From: Nocardioides houyundeii | GTDB lineage: Bacteria > Actinomycetota > Actinomycetes > Propionibacteriales > Nocardioidaceae | Reading direction: 5' to 3' | Length of the DNA stretch: 64,000 nucleotides | Assembly: GCF_002865585.1 (NCBI RefSeq) | Contig: NZ_CP025581.1 | Coordinates: 806,001 to 870,000 of the forward strand | Shown here: piece by piece, positions 45,336-53,048 of the stretch | Numbering within the stretch: the stretch's first letter is position 1 | Layout of the letters: each line of letters opens with the position of its first letter | Notes under the pieces: model-generated | Databases searched by the model: none | What the model was told of the DNA's origin: nothing | What the model saw: the letters and a program-made list of their open reading frames with translations, nothing else | Translations under genes and position numbers: made by a program

Positions 45336-46715
45336 ATGAGCGAGAGAGACATCGAGCTTCTTGCCCTCAACCCGCTGTTCGTCCGCCCCGGCGAGGCGCG
45401 GGAGGTCCCGGCGTTCTCGCTGCCCGAGGAGTCGATGACCCCGGAGACGGCGTACCAGTTCGTGCACGACGAGGCCATGCTCGACGGGAACGCCCGGCTC
45501 AACCTGGCTACCTTCGTCGGGACCTGGATGGACCCGATGGCCGCCAAGCTCTACTCCGAGACCTTCGACAAGAACATGGTCGACAAGGACGAGTACCCCC
45601 AGACCGCGGCGATCGAGGAACGGTGCTGGCGGATCCTTGCCGAGCTCTGGCACGCGCCCGACCCCAGCCGGTCGATCGGCACCTCGACGATCGGCTCGTC
45701 AGAGGCGGGCATGCTGGGCGGGCTCGCGCTCAAGCGCCGCTGGCAGCACGCCCGCAAGGCGGCCGGCAAGTCCACCGACCGGCCCAACCTGGTGATGAGC
45801 TCGGCCGTCCAAGTGTGCTGGCTGAAGTTCTGCAACTACTTCGACGTGGAGACCCGGACGGTCCCGATCAGCGACGAGCACCGCACGATGGACGGCTTCG
45901 AGCTGGAGAAGTACGTCGACGAGAACACCATCGGCGTGGTGCCGATCATGGGCGTGACCTACACCGGGATGTACGAGCAGGTGGCCAAGATCTGCCAAGC
46001 CCTGGACCAGATCCAGGAGTCCACCGGGCTCGACGTCCCGGTCCACGTCGACGCCGCTTCCGGCGGCTTCGTAACGCCCTTCGCCCAGCCCGACATGGAG
46101 TGGGACTTCCGGCTCGACCGGGTGCACTCGATCAACGTCAGCGGCCACAAGTACGGCCTGGTCTACCCGGGCCTGGGCTGGGTGGTGTGGAAGGAACAGG
46201 CCTTCCTCCCCGAGGACCTGATCTTCTACGTCTCCTACCTCGGTGGCCGGATGCCGACCTTCGCCCTGAACTTCTCCCGACCCGGCGCCCAGGTGCTGCT
46301 GCAGTACTACAACTTCATCCGCCTCGGCCGTCGCGGCTACGCCGCGGTGCAGGAGGAGAGCCTCGCGGTCGCGCAGTACCTGGCCCGGGAGATCGAGAAG
46401 CTGGGTCCGTTCACGCTGTGGAACGACGCCTCCGACATCCCGGTGTTCGCCTGGGAGCTCAAGCCGGACCACACCTCGAACTGGAGCCTCTACGACCTCT
46501 CCGACCAGTTGCGCCAGCGCGGCTGGCTGGTGCCGGCGTACCCGTTGCCCAATGACCTCTCCGACCGGACCGTGCAGCGGATCGTGGTGCGCAACGGCCT
46601 GTCCCACGACCTCGCCGACCGCCTGCTCGACAGTCTGCGCAGCAGCGTGGAGTTCCTGGACAGCCTGCCTGGTCCGCTGCCGCGTGAGCAGAAGACGGAG
46701 ATGTTCCACCACTGA
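45336..46715 (+). CDS. gadB: Glutamate decarboxylase
   Basis: GadB converts glutamate to GABA and CO2, consuming a proton. The 459-residue PLP enzyme shows NLATFVGTWMDPMAAKLYSE, SIGTSTIGSSEAGMLGGLAL (PLP phosphate region), VPVHVDAASGGFVTPF (the Asp that binds the pyridine N) and SGHKYGLVYPG with K272 as the Schiff-base Lys. It ends in FHH; in E. coli GadB a C-terminal His closes the active site at neutral pH, and a similar role here is inference. A GAAAGGA ribosome site precedes the ATG. The antiporter gene follows after 11 bp. Confidence 0.94.
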   Translation: MSERDIELLALNPLFVRPGEAREVPAFSLPEESMTPETAYQFVHDEAMLDGNARLNLATFVGTWMDPMAAKLYSETFDKNMVDKDEYPQTAAIEERCWRILAELWHAPDPSRSIGTSTIGSSEAGMLGGLALKRRWQHARKAAGKSTDRPNLVMSSAVQVCWLKFCNYFDVETRTVPISDEHRTMDGFELEKYVDENTIGVVPIMGVTYTGMYEQVAKICQALDQIQESTGLDVPVHVDAASGGFVTPFAQPDMEWDFRLDRVHSINVSGHKYGLVYPGLGWVVWKEQAFLPEDLIFYVSYLGGRMPTFALNFSRPGAQVLLQYYNFIRLGRRGYAAVQEESLAVAQYLAREIEKLGPFTLWNDASDIPVFAWELKPDHTSNWSLYDLSDQLRQRGWLVPAYPLPNDLSDRTVQRIVVRNGLSHDLADRLLDSLRSSVEFLDSLPGPLPREQKTEMFHH

Positions 46716-46726
46716 AGGGGTCGGTG

Positions 46727-48247
46727 ATGACCGATCACCGCAATGCCGCGTCACCGGGGGACGGGGACTCCCTTCCGGCGGCTGCCGGGACGGGCGCCAC
46801 GAGGACCGCGATCACGTTGCTCGGCACCGGACAGCTGGCCATCCTCACGGTGGTCGTCGTGGCCAGCCTGCGGAGCCTGCCGACCATGGCCACCTACGGT
46901 CTGGCGTCGATCACGCTCTACCTGATCCCCGCGGTCCTGTTCCTGGTCCCCACCGCCCTGGTGGCCGCGGAGCTGGCCACCGGGTGGCAGGGCGGGATCT
47001 ACGCCTGGGTCCGGGAGGCCCTGGGCAACCGGTGGGGCTTCCTGGCGATCTGGCTCCAGTGGGTCCAGAACGTCGTCTGGTTTCCCGTGCAGCTGGCCTT
47101 CATCGCAGCGGCGGTCGCCTTCACGGTGGGTCGTGGCGACCTCGCCAACGACGGCCTCTTCAACGCGATCGTGATCCTCTTCTTCTACTACCTCGCCACT
47201 GCGGTGGCCCTGGCCGGTGGCAACCTCTTTGCCAGGATCGGCTCGTGGGGCGGCGTCATCGGCACGATCATCCCGGGCATCCTGCTGATCGTGCTCGGGG
47301 CGATCTGGCTGGCTGACGGGCAGAAGTCGCAGACCCCGCTGGAGGCCTCCGACGTGATTCCACCCTTCACCGGATTCGCCTCGATCGTGCTGATCGTCTC
47401 CAACTTCCTGGCGTACGCCGGCATGGAGGTCAACGCGGTCCACGCCAACCGGATGAGGGACCCTGGCCGGCAGTACCCCAAGGCGATCCTGATCGCCTCC
47501 TGCTTGATCCTCGGCGTCTTCATCGTGCCCACGATCATGGTCGCGGCGCTGGTGCCGAAGTCTGCGCTCGGGCTGACCGACGGGATCATGCTGGCCTTCC
47601 GCAACTTCTTCGAGCACTACGGCGTCGGCTGGGCCACCTACGTGCTCTCGGCGATGATCGCCATCGGCGCGCTCGCCTCGGTGGTCACCTGGATCGCCGC
47701 GCCGTCGATGGGGCTGCTGGCGGCCGGCAGGACCGGGGTGCTCCCGCCGTGGATGCAGAAGCAGAACAAGCGCGGCGTCGAGGAGGGGATCCTGGCCGTC
47801 CAGGGCGTCATCGTCACCGTGCTCGCGCTGCTCTTCGTGATCATCCCGAACGTGAGCGCGGTCTTCTTCACGCTCGTGGACATGGCGGCGGCGCTCTACC
47901 TGATCATGTACCTGCTGATGTTCGCCTCGGTGGTGCGGTTGCGCCGTACCCAACCGGACGTGCGGCGCAGCTACCGGGTGCCCGCCGTCGGCCTGGTGGC
48001 CGGCGTGGGCTTCCTCGCCTCCGCGGCGGCCCTGGTCCTGGGGTTCATCCCTCCGTCGGGACTGGTGGGGATCCCCCCGGCGGTCTACCCCTACGTGATG
48101 CTCGGCGTCGTGGTCCTGCTCGGCATGCCGCCGCTGCTGATCTACGCGGTGCGCAAGCCGCACTGGCGGACCACGGACGACCGGGGCAACCCTCTCCCCG
48201 CGGCCGGAGCTGCCAGCGGCTCGGGCGGATCGGGAGGGGGAGACTGA
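46727..48247 (+). CDS. gadC: Glutamate/GABA antiporter-type APC permease
   Basis: The 506-residue protein has about 12 membrane helices of the amino acid-polyamine-organocation family. LGTGQLAILTVVVVASLRSL is helix 1 with its substrate-binding break, and LATGWQGGIYAWVREALGN resembles the GadC signature. FLAYAGMEVNAVHANRMRDP is helix 6. Length and position directly after gadB fit an antiporter that exchanges glutamate for GABA. The C-terminus is a Gly/Ser-rich tail, which in E. coli GadC forms a pH-sensitive plug. The start may be this ATG or the GTG one codon before it. The stop overlaps the next start as TGATG. Confidence 0.88.
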   Translation: MTDHRNAASPGDGDSLPAAAGTGATRTAITLLGTGQLAILTVVVVASLRSLPTMATYGLASITLYLIPAVLFLVPTALVAAELATGWQGGIYAWVREALGNRWGFLAIWLQWVQNVVWFPVQLAFIAAAVAFTVGRGDLANDGLFNAIVILFFYYLATAVALAGGNLFARIGSWGGVIGTIIPGILLIVLGAIWLADGQKSQTPLEASDVIPPFTGFASIVLIVSNFLAYAGMEVNAVHANRMRDPGRQYPKAILIASCLILGVFIVPTIMVAALVPKSALGLTDGIMLAFRNFFEHYGVGWATYVLSAMIAIGALASVVTWIAAPSMGLLAAGRTGVLPPWMQKQNKRGVEEGILAVQGVIVTVLALLFVIIPNVSAVFFTLVDMAAALYLIMYLLMFASVVRLRRTQPDVRRSYRVPAVGLVAGVGFLASAAALVLGFIPPSGLVGIPPAVYPYVMLGVVVLLGMPPLLIYAVRKPHWRTTDDRGNPLPAAGAASGSGGSGGGD

Positions 48248-48654
48248 TGCGAGAGCCGGTGCGGCTGCGCCCACTGCGGCTCCTGGCGGCAGGTCTGTTT
48301 GCCGTGAGCCTGGCAGCAGCGCTGGCCGGCTGCGCCGACGACGACAGGCAGGTCGCCCAGGAGCGAGCCGAGCGGCTGGTGGAGCTGACCCGTTCCAACG
48401 GGACCGCCCCGGAGCTGACCGTCGAAGTGGCGCGCAACCTCTACGGGGAGCACGCCTACGCGGTCTGCGCGTCGCTGGCGGGCAGTCCGCTCGACCTCGC
48501 CGTCTGGGCGCGGGTCACGCGGGCGGTGCCTGAGGAACTGGTGCAGGACCTCGTCGCCTACGACCGGTCGGTGGTGGAGGTCTACTGCCCTGACCGGCTC
48601 GACGACTACGAGGACCTGCTCGACACGCTGAACGTGGACGAGAGCGATCGCTGA
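48247..48654 (+). CDS. Small unknown lipoprotein coupled to gadC
   Basis: The 135-residue protein has a lipoprotein signal (lipobox ALAGC, C29) and a helical mature part of about 105 residues with two cysteines (AYAVCASLAG, VVEVYCPDRLDD), probably a disulfide. It is acidic at the C-terminus. I do not recognise a family. Its ATG overlaps the gadC stop, so it is made with the antiporter and may act with it or sense extracellular conditions; this is inference from position alone. Confidence 0.65.
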   Translation: MREPVRLRPLRLLAAGLFAVSLAAALAGCADDDRQVAQERAERLVELTRSNGTAPELTVEVARNLYGEHAYAVCASLAGSPLDLAVWARVTRAVPEELVQDLVAYDRSVVEVYCPDRLDDYEDLLDTLNVDESDR

Positions 48655-48743
48655 CCAGTGCGTCGGCGCATGGACGAGGAGCACGGCAAGGGCCAAGTCA
48701 ACCGGCTCACGCCTGGTGCCCGGAGCCTGTATAGCGTTGGCGT

Positions 48744-49310
48744 GTGCCCCCATCTCTCAAGTCAGCACGCGTCATGCTGGCCGGGTCGTTGACGACGGCA
48801 CTCGCCGCCGGAGGTATCGCAGCGGCGTGGGTTCTCATCGGCCGGACAGGGTTCACCTTCGCCTGGGTCACTCATTTCATTCTCATGGCGTGGGTGTCTT
48901 CGATCGTCGGTCCGCGGGTACACATTCCGAGTCACGGTTGGCTCCGGGTCAGGCACTGGGAGGCGCGGCTCTACCCGGCACTGGGGGTCCGACTGTTCGG
49001 GAAGCTGCTCGACGTCATCGGATGGAACCGGCTCATCGCAAGAGAACGTGGGTTCGACGGCACGCGGGAGGGCCTGAAAGAGCTCGATCAGCACACACGT
49101 CGCTCCGAGGTCGGCCACAGCATCTGCCTCTTCGTTGCTGCGGCCGTGGCTTTCGGCGTGCTGTCGACAGGGGCATGGCGAGGGGCCGTCTGGCTGGTGG
49201 CCCTCGGACTGCTCCTACATCTGTACCCAGCGCTGCTGCAGCGGCTCTTGCGTGCCCGCCTTCAGTCCATCTCGGCCCGGCTCTCAAGGAAGAGCTCTCC
49301 TCTCCTGTGA
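48744..49310 (+). CDS. Small membrane protein, possibly CrtO-type acyltransferase-like
   Basis: The 188-residue protein has about four membrane helices (near 12-32, 38-55, 125-145, 148-165). Between them is a soluble loop, HWEARLYPALGVRLFGKLLD then DGTREGLKELDQHTRRSEVGH. That loop recalls glycosyl-4,4'-diaponeurosporenoate acyltransferase-like proteins, but I am not sure of the family. Base composition is clearly lower in GC than its neighbours (one 60-base line near 48841 is about 57% GC), suggesting transfer. TAGCGT at 48732-48737 is 6 nt before the GTG, a leaderless start. Confidence 0.55.
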   Translation: MPPSLKSARVMLAGSLTTALAAGGIAAAWVLIGRTGFTFAWVTHFILMAWVSSIVGPRVHIPSHGWLRVRHWEARLYPALGVRLFGKLLDVIGWNRLIARERGFDGTREGLKELDQHTRRSEVGHSICLFVAAAVAFGVLSTGAWRGAVWLVALGLLLHLYPALLQRLLRARLQSISARLSRKSSPLL

Positions 49311-49339
49311 GACCGAACCAGGTCCGAGGCGGATCGTGC

Positions 49340-49756
49340 TCAGTCCGAAGAAGGGGTGTCCTGCTTCGGCTGCAAGGTGAGGCTGACCGAGTTGATGCAG
49401 TAGCGGTCGCCGGTCGGCGTGCCGTAGCCGTCGGGGAAGACGTGGCCCAGGTGGGAGCCGCACGTCGCGCAGCGCACCTCGACGCGCTTCATGCCGTGGC
49501 TGGTGTCCTCGATGTACTCGATCGTGTCGGTCATCGGCTGGTAGAAGCTGGGCCAGCCGCACCCGGAGTGGAACTTGGTGTCGGACTCGAAGAGCTCCGA
49601 GCCGCACGCCTTGCAGGAGTAGACCCCGGTGGTCTCGGTGTCGTTGTACTCACCGGTGAAGGCGCGCTCCGTGCCTGCCTGGCGGAGTACGGCGTACTCC
49701 TCGGGGGACAGCTCTGCTCGCCACTGCTCGTCGGTCTTCTCCACGTCGTAACCCAT
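49340..49756 (-). CDS. msrB: Peptide-methionine (R)-S-oxide reductase
   Basis: MsrB reduces methionine-R-sulfoxide in proteins. The 138-residue protein has the two zinc CxxC pairs ([10 protein letters not shown] and [13 protein letters not shown]), the resolving-Cys loop [11 protein letters not shown] and the catalytic Cys in [11 protein letters not shown]. Other typical pieces are [20 protein letters not shown] and [18 protein letters not shown] hexamer (49769-49764) lies 7 nt before the ATG. No msrA is next to it. Confidence 0.95.
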   Translation of the reverse strand: MGYDVEKTDEQWRAELSPEEYAVLRQAGTERAFTGEYNDTETTGVYSCKACGSELFESDTKFHSGCGWPSFYQPMTDTIEYIEDTSHGMKRVEVRCATCGSHLGHVFPDGYGTPTGDRYCINSVSLTLQPKQDTPSSD

Positions 49757-49902
49757 GAGGGTCACGGTAATCGGCCCGCCAAGGACGGTCGTAGGGCGGC
49801 GGGTCGCCGACGGCATCGAAGACCCGAACAAAGTTTCGTTTAGTGTCTCAGTCGGTGGGACGTGGGGCCTTGGTTGTCGGTGGGTGTCGGTTGGCTGGAG
49901 GC

Positions 49903-51303
49903 ATGACAGCGAGCGCGGTGCGGGAGCCGGGGATGGCCCCTGGGGGCTCGGTGCTGGTGGACTCGGTGGCGGAGGCCCGGTTGGGGCTGCGTGCGGCGGC
50001 GATGGTGTCGCCGGGGTCGTTGGGGACCGGGGAGCTGGCGGCCGCGATCGGTGAGCTGGCGGGGTTGGAGTCGGCGGCGACCGCGTTGCGGTTGGCGCTC
50101 TCCGCCGAGGCGCAGGTGCGGCGGGTGGCCGAGGATCCGGTCCATGGTGGGGCGGCAACCGGGACCGATGCCTGGTTGGCCGGGTTGTTGGGTGCCACGC
50201 GGGAGTCGCAGGCAGCGGGGTTGAGGTTGGGGGAGCTGTTGTCCTCCAAGTACGCCGCGACGCGGGAGGCGTTCGCGGCGGGCCGGATCAGGGTGGACCA
50301 GGTCCGGGTGATCGTGAACGCCGCGGAGCAGGCCCCGGCCCGGGCCACGCCCGAGCAGCTCGCGACCGCGGAGGAGCTGTTGGTGGGCAAGGCGACCGGG
50401 GAGGGGACGCGGTCGGGGCGGGCGATGAACGCGAAGCGGTTGCGGCAGGCGGCGCGGCGGATGTTCGATCCGGTGGACCGAGGGCTGGCCGACGAGCACG
50501 AGCACGCGATGTTGACCCGGGAGAAGCATGGTGCTGACCGGGAGACCTATCTGTCGTTGCATGACAACGGGGACGGGACGTGGTCGGGGAGGTTCCGGAT
50601 CCCGGAGCTGCACGGGTCGTTGTTGGACACGGTGCTGGGCCGGTTGAGCAGCCCGCGGCGGTTGGGTCGGGACAGGACCGGGGCTCCGGTGGTCGATGAG
50701 ACCGCTGCGGGGGTGGGGGAGAGCGTGTCGTTCCCGGAGATCCAGGGTGCGGCGTTGTGTGAGCTGATCGAGCACCTGCCTACCAGTGGGCATGGCGGAT
50801 CGGCTGCGGCGGTGCTGGTCACGTTGGACCTGGCGGCGTTGCTGGACGGGGTGGGTGCGGCTCGGTTGGAGACCGGGGTGCGGGTCACCGCGGGGGATGC
50901 TCGTCGGTTGGCGTGCGAGGCGGGGTTGGTCCCGGTGGTGCTGGGCGGTCGCTCGGAGCCGCTGGACCTGGGTCGGGAGCGGCGGTTGCACTCGGTGGCG
51001 CAGCGTCGGGCGTTGTCGCTGGTCCATGACAGCTGTGCGGTCGCGGGGTGTGAGCGGCCGTTCTCCTGGTGCGAGATCCACCATCACCGGCTGGCGTGGT
51101 CCCAGGGTGGGCGGACCGATCTGGGCAACGGGCTCCCGTTGTGCGGGCATCACCACCGCAGAGCCCATGACCCGGGCTGGGACCTACGTGAGCACACCTC
51201 CGGGGAGCGCCGCTTCCACCGCAGACGATGGGAGCGGCCTGCCGGAGGGGAGTCCGCGTGTCGAGAGGAGCGCCAGCGGCCGGAGTGCCGGGATCCTCGC
51301 TAG
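49903..51303 (+). CDS. DUF222 and HNH endonuclease domain protein
   Basis: The 466-residue protein has an N-terminal DUF222 helical domain (about 25-300, with [19 protein letters not shown] and [16 protein letters not shown]). A C-terminal HNH nuclease module ([20 protein letters not shown], then [15 protein letters not shown]) holds the two CxxC/H-type zinc pairs. Such 13E12-like proteins are abundant in actinobacteria, often in many copies; their role is unknown and some are mobile. Leucine is very often encoded by TTG here, unlike the CTG/CTC of neighbours, which supports a different origin. The ATG at 49903 follows GGAG; the frame is open from 49843. Confidence 0.85.
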   Translation: MTASAVREPGMAPGGSVLVDSVAEARLGLRAAAMVSPGSLGTGELAAAIGELAGLESAATALRLALSAEAQVRRVAEDPVHGGAATGTDAWLAGLLGATRESQAAGLRLGELLSSKYAATREAFAAGRIRVDQVRVIVNAAEQAPARATPEQLATAEELLVGKATGEGTRSGRAMNAKRLRQAARRMFDPVDRGLADEHEHAMLTREKHGADRETYLSLHDNGDGTWSGRFRIPELHGSLLDTVLGRLSSPRRLGRDRTGAPVVDETAAGVGESVSFPEIQGAALCELIEHLPTSGHGGSAAAVLVTLDLAALLDGVGAARLETGVRVTAGDARRLACEAGLVPVVLGGRSEPLDLGRERRLHSVAQRRALSLVHDSCAVAGCERPFSWCEIHHHRLAWSQGGRTDLGNGLPLCGHHHRRAHDPGWDLREHTSGERRFHRRRWERPAGGESACREERQRPECRDPR

Positions 51304-51312
51304 CGTGACCCC

Positions 51313-52392
51313 ATGGCCACACCAGCAGCCTTCGTCCAGGCCGGGGACCGGGAGGTTCGCGTCTCCTCACCGGACCGCGTCATCTACGAGGCCACCGAGC
51401 GCACCCCGGAGGTCACCAAGCTGATGGTGGCGCAGTACTTCGCCGACGTCGGTGACCCGCTGATGCAGGCGCTGCGCGACCGTCCCACCGCCCTGGAGCG
51501 GTGGCCCTCGGGGGTGCGGGAGGGGTTCAAGCTGGCCACCGGCCCGCAGGACAAGGACGCCGAGGCGTTCTACCAGAAGCGGATCGCCAAGGGTGCCCCC
51601 GACTTCGTGGAGGCGGTGGAGATCACCTTCCCGTCCGGCCGCAAGGCCTCGGAGATCTGCCCGACCGAGATCGCGGTCCCGGTCTGGTGCGCCCACATGG
51701 GCACGCTCACCTTCCACCCGTGGCCGACCCGCCGCTCCGACGTGGACCGCCCCGACGAGCTCCGCATCGACCTGGACCCGCAGCCCGGTACGTCGTTCGC
51801 CGACGCGGTGCGCGTCGCCGGGGCGGCTCGCGAGCTGCTGGCGGACCTCGGCATCCGCGGATTCGCCAAGACCAGCGGGAACCGCGGCGTGCACGTCTTC
51901 GTCCGGATCCGGCCCGACTGGGAGTTCGTCGACGTCCGGCACGCCGCCATCGCCTTCGGCCGCGAGCTGGAGAAGCGCGACGACGGCGTGACCACCGCGT
52001 GGTGGAAGGAGGAACGGGGGAGCAGGATCTTCGTCGACTACAACCAGAACTGCCGCGACCGCACGATGGCCTCGGCGTACTCGTTGCGTCCCCTGCCCGG
52101 TGCGCCGGTCTCCACCCCGGTCACGTGGGAGGAACTGGCCGAGCTCGACGACCCCCGGGGCTTCAACCTCGTCACCGTGCCGCAGCGTCTGGCCGAGCAG
52201 CCGGACCCGTGGGCCGAGATCGACGAGGTGGCGCACGACCTCACCGCCCTGCTGGACCTGTGGGAGCAGCACCCGGTCGAGCTCAACTACCCGCCGGACT
52301 ACCCCAAGATGCCCGGCGAGCCGCCTCGGGTGCAGCCCAGCAAGAAGGTTGCCGAGCACTGGGACACCGACGGCAACCGTGTCGACACCTGA
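51313..52392 (+). CDS. Stand-alone LigD-type polymerase/primase domain
   Basis: The 359-residue protein is the polymerase (AEP primase-polymerase) module of bacterial NHEJ ligase D, as a separate gene. Motifs seen are EAFYQKRIAKGAPDFV, EICPTEIAVPVWCAHMGTLT, the catalytic DLDP in DELRIDLDPQPGTSF, KTSGNRGVHVFVRI (motif II Ser-x-His-like) and DYNQNCRDRTMASAYSLRP. It fills ends with ribo- or deoxyribonucleotides. No Ku gene is in the window; an ATP-dependent ligase lies 4 kb away. A TAGCGT hexamer at 51301-51306 is 6 nt before the ATG, so the mRNA is probably leaderless and overlaps the end of the HNH gene. Confidence 0.9.
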   Translation: MATPAAFVQAGDREVRVSSPDRVIYEATERTPEVTKLMVAQYFADVGDPLMQALRDRPTALERWPSGVREGFKLATGPQDKDAEAFYQKRIAKGAPDFVEAVEITFPSGRKASEICPTEIAVPVWCAHMGTLTFHPWPTRRSDVDRPDELRIDLDPQPGTSFADAVRVAGAARELLADLGIRGFAKTSGNRGVHVFVRIRPDWEFVDVRHAAIAFGRELEKRDDGVTTAWWKEERGSRIFVDYNQNCRDRTMASAYSLRPLPGAPVSTPVTWEELAELDDPRGFNLVTVPQRLAEQPDPWAEIDEVAHDLTALLDLWEQHPVELNYPPDYPKMPGEPPRVQPSKKVAEHWDTDGNRVDT

Positions 52393-52479
52393 GCCGTCAC
52401 CCGCACGAGCCCGGGCAAGCACGATGTTGGGTCGCTACGACGCTGTCGCGCCGGCCCGCGGAGTGGTACAGAGGTAGAC

Positions 52480-53037
52480 ATGCCCGAGGACCAGCGAATC
52501 GGCCGCTTCCCCCGCGAGCCCGGCAAGCGCGGGGCCGCCGGCGCGGAGCGCTGGAGCGACTACCTGGACTGGCTGCGCACCGACATCGTCACGACCGTGA
52601 CCGGTATGCACTCCAGCGAGTCCCGCAAGACGCGCCTGCCGTCGGGGTGGACGCCGATCGAGCTGCTGTCCCACCTCATGCACATGGAGCAGCGCTGGTT
52701 CATCTGGGGCTTCCTCGGCGAGCAGGTCCGCGACCCGTGGGGTGACTGGAACGCCAGCGACCCGTGGGCGGCCCAGGAGCTCGACGACGTACGCGACGGA
52801 CCGCGGTGGAGCGTTCCCGACGACGTCACGGTGGAGCGGATCGCCGAGCGCTTGGAGGCGGTGGCCGAACGCACGCACCGGATCCTGCGGGAGCACTCCC
52901 TCTCCGAGCCTGCCGCGATCGGCGGCCGGTTCTCCGACCACCCGCCGACCCTGGAGTGGATCTGCTTCCACGTGCTCAGCGAGTACGCCCGGCACGCGGG
53001 CCACCTCGACATCGTCACCGAGATGGGTGGCGGCTGA
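52480..53037 (+). CDS. DinB/DUF664-family metal-binding protein
   Basis: The 185-residue protein belongs to the DinB/YfiT four-helix bundle superfamily (DUF664 branch). SHLMHMEQRWFIWGF carries the first His ligand and ICFHVLSEYARHAGHLDIV the other two. In actinobacteria some relatives are mycothiol-dependent transferases such as maleylpyruvate isomerase, but the reaction here is unknown. It is convergent with the Stealth gene, 11 bp apart. Confidence 0.8.
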   Translation: MPEDQRIGRFPREPGKRGAAGAERWSDYLDWLRTDIVTTVTGMHSSESRKTRLPSGWTPIELLSHLMHMEQRWFIWGFLGEQVRDPWGDWNASDPWAAQELDDVRDGPRWSVPDDVTVERIAERLEAVAERTHRILREHSLSEPAAIGGRFSDHPPTLEWICFHVLSEYARHAGHLDIVTEMGGG

Positions 53038-53048
53038 CCGCCCGCTGG

